Assembly (NCBI GenBank): GCA_036346255.1
Contig: CM070639.1
Span: 7,946,001 to 8,010,000 of the forward strand
Source: Ampelocalamus luodianensis
Lineage: Eukaryota; Streptophyta; Magnoliopsida; Poales; Poaceae
DNA length: 64,000 nucleotides
Direction of reading: 5' to 3'
The position numbers and the translations under genes were made by a program. Positions within the stretch are counted from its first letter, which is position 1, and each line of letters opens with the position of its first letter. The notes beneath the pieces were generated by a model. It had not been told where the DNA came from and searched no databases. It saw only the letters and a list, made by a program, of their open reading frames with translations. Below are positions 60,901 through 64,000 of the stretch, piece after piece.

Positions 60901-62244
60901 ATCGATTTGCCCCAAGTGTTGGGACAACCAATCCATGCCAAGAATCACATCGGACTTGCTTGAACCGAAGCGAATAAGATTTGCCAAAAATCCTACCTTT
61001 GACCTCAATAGGAACATCCGGCATTCCATATCGGCTCTCATTTCCGAACGGGAGAGCGAATGAGTAAAGGAATCCCCAAAGGAACAGTGAAGACCACTAG
61101 CGGCAGCAAATGATCTTGAAATAAAAGAATGCGATGCTCGAGAATCAAATAATCTGCGCGGGGCGAGAATTAACAAGAGTGTACCCATCACGACATCGGC
61201 GCCTCCCGAGCCTCCTCGGTGAAAGGTGGTTCACCCGACCATTGCTCGCACCACAGGTCTTCAGAATAATCTTACGGTCGGCGGGTGACGCTCCCACGCC
61301 GCGTCCTCCATTAGGGCGAGGGCTGCACCAACACTCACGAGCGAGCGTTCGCATAATGGCCCTTGTTGTGGCGGCGAAAACAAGTCACCTCGGCGCGGAT
61401 TGCGGAGGCGCTCTGTCTTGGATCGCGGCGCGCGTGGCTGGCTCACGGCTGCGGTGGGCGAGGAGCTGTGCGAGATGGTCTCGGCGCGGTGGAGCAAAAG
61501 AGCAGACCCGCTGGTGCGGCGGCCCGAGACGAGCAGGTGGTGTGAGTAGGCGTCGCCTCCCATTTGCGCTGCGGGACTCGCCAGCGCCTTTGCCTTATGC
61601 TCTGCAACAATGGCCTTATCTACCAAGGCACGAAAGTGCGAGAAGTCCACAATGGATAGCTTGTCCTGCGGCTCCTCGGACAAGCCATCCATAAATTTCT
61701 CTGCTAGCCTCATGCGAGGCCACCTCCCGGGCATAGAGCGGATGATTGAACTCATGCAGTACTCGAAATCACAGTTTGCGCCCTTGCTTGGCGCGAGGAA
61801 CTCTTTTTCTTGACTTCATCGGTGCCATCGGGGATGTGGGCCCGACAGCGGCTGAACTCCTCCCACGCGACCACATGGCGCGGGCTGCATGGCGAATAAT
61901 TCTCCCACCATGAGAGTCGCGCCCTCAGGCGGTGGGGCGAAGGCGCCTTATCCTGCGCGGCGGCCAGAGCTATGTTGAGCTTCCACTCAACCATGCGCGG
62001 CCAATCATCCGCATCGAGAGGTCCTCGAGGCGGGAGAAAGTCGGTGGCTGCGTGCGGAGGAACTCTGCAAGTCCCCGCGAGTGCGGTGGCGCCACCACGG
62101 CGAGTGGAGGTATTCCTAGCAATAACCTCCAAGATGCGCGTCGGTCCATGCGGTTTCGCTCGATCGGCGAGCACCTCGACCATGGTCGGAGGAGAAGCTC
62201 CTCATCATGACCAGCTGCTGACTACCACAGCGTTCTCCGGCCAT
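57943..62244 (-). pseudogene. Degenerate gag-pol of the Tekay/Del-like chromovirus
   Basis: Minus-strand parts in order: gag from ATG 62244 (GPLDADDW, LSWWEN, RLAEKFMDGLSEEPQDKLSI); a broken zinc knuckle (HNKGHYANA) near 61350; aspartic protease 61191-60892 (LFDSRASHSFISRSFAAASG, the active-site DSGA reading DSRA here; SDVILGMDWLSQHLGQIDCA); RT 60770-60000 ([33 protein letters not shown] near 60211-60252). RNase H is 59970-59314 ([51 protein letters not shown]). Integrase is 59150-58450 (MYQDLRRDSWTRMKREIAVF; TERVNQVLEDMLV). The integrase tail and chromodomain are 58376-57945 (VGPYRIIDRVGAVAYKLDLR; VHDVFHVSQLKKCLRVPAEE). Each domain is recognisable, but small indels break the frame throughout, so it is nonfunctional as written. 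Confidence 0.88.
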
Positions 62245-62652
62245 CTGTTTCACTAAGACAAGTTAACAATCAAAAACAAGAACGATAACCCCAAAATAAC
62301 ACTAACAACACAAAACAAACACAAGACTTTTAAGTTACAAAACCAATTGACAAAAATTAGACACTTAGCAACTCATACATATCTTACCCTATATGCTCCC
62401 ACAAATTTTAATTAGACTAATTCTCTATGGTTCTCCCAAACTAATTCTCACCAGTAGCAACTATCTTTTGAAAGGAAGAGAAAAACCAAGTTTCAAACTC
62501 AAATTAGAGTAAGATAAGAGTAGAAGGCTAAGATAGGTAAGGAATAAAATCTGAGAACCTGCCTAGGTTTTCATAAACCCTTTTATACTTTGAAATTAAG
62601 CTTTTTCAAAATATCCTAAAGACGACTATGCTTGGGTTGCTCACGGTCGAAT

Positions 62653-62670
62653 GGCTCACGATACCAACTT
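62653..62670 (-). other. Primer-binding site of the minus-strand gypsy element (variant)
   Basis: The minus strand reads AAGTTGGTATCGTGAGCC directly after the LTR. It keeps TGGTATC but differs from TGGTATCAGAGC in the second half, fitting either a mutated site or a sequence error. The position is secured by the adjacent LTR end. Confidence 0.75.
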
Positions 62671-64000
62671 TGTGAGGACCCAGTTTATTTGGTTTGTAAT
62701 GCTTAACCAACCACAGGTCCTAACATCACAAATCAAATAAAGCTGATCCTCGAGATATGTATACTTCCCGACAGCGATATACACACCGGTACAAAATTAG
62801 ACATCAACTCCATTCCACACATAGAGTCCAAACATCACACTACAAGCGGAAGATAAACAAATAGTTGAGATATTACGAGACAATGGCCGGTCAGGCCACA
62901 AGGTACACAAATAACAAAAGAGGCAGTGAGCAAAAATGCCATAAGATGGCTATAAACAAAGCCAATCGGTGTGCCTTCACCCACAAGGCATCGGCCCGGA
63001 CCGCCAAGACTAGTCGTCACCCACGAAGCGGCAGCCACACTCAGTAGAGGCCCACGAGGCTCACCTTCTTCCTCTGCAACAAAACATTAAGCAAAGCACA
63101 CGAGTACAAAGATTGTCTTTGTACCGCCAAAACTGACGTGTGAACTAGCGGACTGTTCATAAGCTACATGCAGGCTTGTTTGGTGGAGGCCATATGTTTC
63201 ATTTGCATAAAGCCAACTTTCATTTGCAATAATACAATACAGTTTAAAGGCAAGTTTGCAATTCATTTTTAAGATTGAAATAACAGTACGGATAATAATA
63301 CAAAAGAATAGAGATAAAACATCCTAGAAGTGACTATCCCAATAGTCACCACAACAATAGCACGAATCCCAGATTCGTACCACCCATCAAATTTTAATTT
63401 AAATGTTATGTCTAGTTCTTACGGGCGTATCAGCGTGTCCATAACCTAGGGCGAGGCTATTCGAATAGTTTTAACCTGCGAGGTGTACCAATGTACCCAC
63501 ACTTGGACCGCCTTTAAGCCAAAGCACACTTCCGAAGGTATCTTTGCCAGACTAAGTCCTCGAGGCTGTTTCCAATATTGTGTATTAACTACTGGCAGCT
63601 CGTATGGATAGAAACCCATACGCTTACATGGTAAAGCCGAAAGACAACTACCCACTCGGGATAAAGCTTTTGGACAACTACCATGCTCCCACCTCCGTCC
63701 CTCCTGCGACCTCCTGCGACCGGGCCAATACACGCCAAAGTACTAGGTCAAGAGAGGTCCCATATACTCTAGTGTGGTTGCCGCAAAATGCTCGATCGGT
63801 GGCGCAAGTAACTCGGTCCTTAAGCGGCTCGGGCACCTTTCGGTCACACCAGCAGATCACACAGATCTTACCATTGTGCCCAAGTCTAAATCATTTTGTT
63901 TTCATTTTAATTTTGCAATTAAACATAGCAAAAATGCTAAAACATGAAGTTATAGTAAATTTTGTGTGATCAAGGTTACCGACAAAGTCGATAACTTAGC
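62671..64000 (-). mobile_element. 5' LTR of the minus-strand gypsy element, incomplete
   Basis: Matches 53818 onward nearly base for base (tgtgaggacccagtttattt...), so it is the second LTR of the same element. It runs off the window edge, with about 1.3 kb of an expected 4.1 kb visible. The two copies differ mostly by short indels such as extra or missing g, ag and ca. Confidence 0.9.

Overview
This is a plant nuclear window, most likely from a grass (Poaceae). It has GT-AG spliced genes of two plant families, a nuclear tRNA gene and dense grass-type transposons. I found no prokaryotic gene organisation, phage or CRISPR. The species cannot be named from the sequence alone. Open frames elsewhere are short, frame-broken, or begin at TTG/CTG.

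Layout. 1-420: edge of a Copia-like element, with its LTR on the minus strand. 1895-6028 (minus): a complete ten-exon CALMODULIN-BINDING PROTEIN 60 (CBP60) gene whose intron 1 carries a perfect 32-bp hairpin and intron 2 a Tourist MITE. 6.3-11.4 kb: repeats, a MITE and a decayed hAT transposase of the TTF/ZMYM1 type. 12.1-14.7 kb: a diverged tandem duplication. 15.0-17.6 kb: LTR-like sequence with a nested MITE. 18.1 kb: a SINE-like insertion with a 19-bp target duplication. 19632-24581 (minus): a complete five-exon DROUGHT-INDUCED 19 (Di19) zinc-finger gene whose 3.65-kb intron 2 holds a hAT MITE and several tandem repeats. 25266-25339: tRNA-Thr(AGU). 25741-26551: a Mutator-like element with long terminal inverted repeats and a 9-bp target duplication. 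26643-29925: a solo LTR flanked by GTTGG.

30.9-64 kb is a nested transposon stack. A CACTA element starts at 30864. It carries a captured fragment of a purine-biosynthesis gene (FGAM synthase) and is split by a 4.3-kb solo LTR (31816-36141, duplication GATTG). It is split again by a plus-strand Ty3/gypsy element starting at 38572. That element's long 5' LTR is interrupted by a complete minus-strand gypsy element (42071-51239, duplication CAAAT). Its gag is interrupted at 53818 by a minus-strand chromodomain gypsy element (Tekay/Del-like) that runs off the right edge. All gag-pol frames are broken by dense small indels, while the two host genes are intact.

Functionally, the two host genes are both regulators: a CBP60 transcription factor (calcium/immune signalling class) and a Di19 zinc-finger protein (stress signalling class). 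Nothing in the sequence suggests they act as a unit. The rest is mobile DNA. No wholly new system was found. The most useful leads are the captured FGAM synthase fragment, the CBP60 intron hairpin, a duplicated CBP60 peptide with only synonymous core differences, and the indel-dominated damage in the retroelements.
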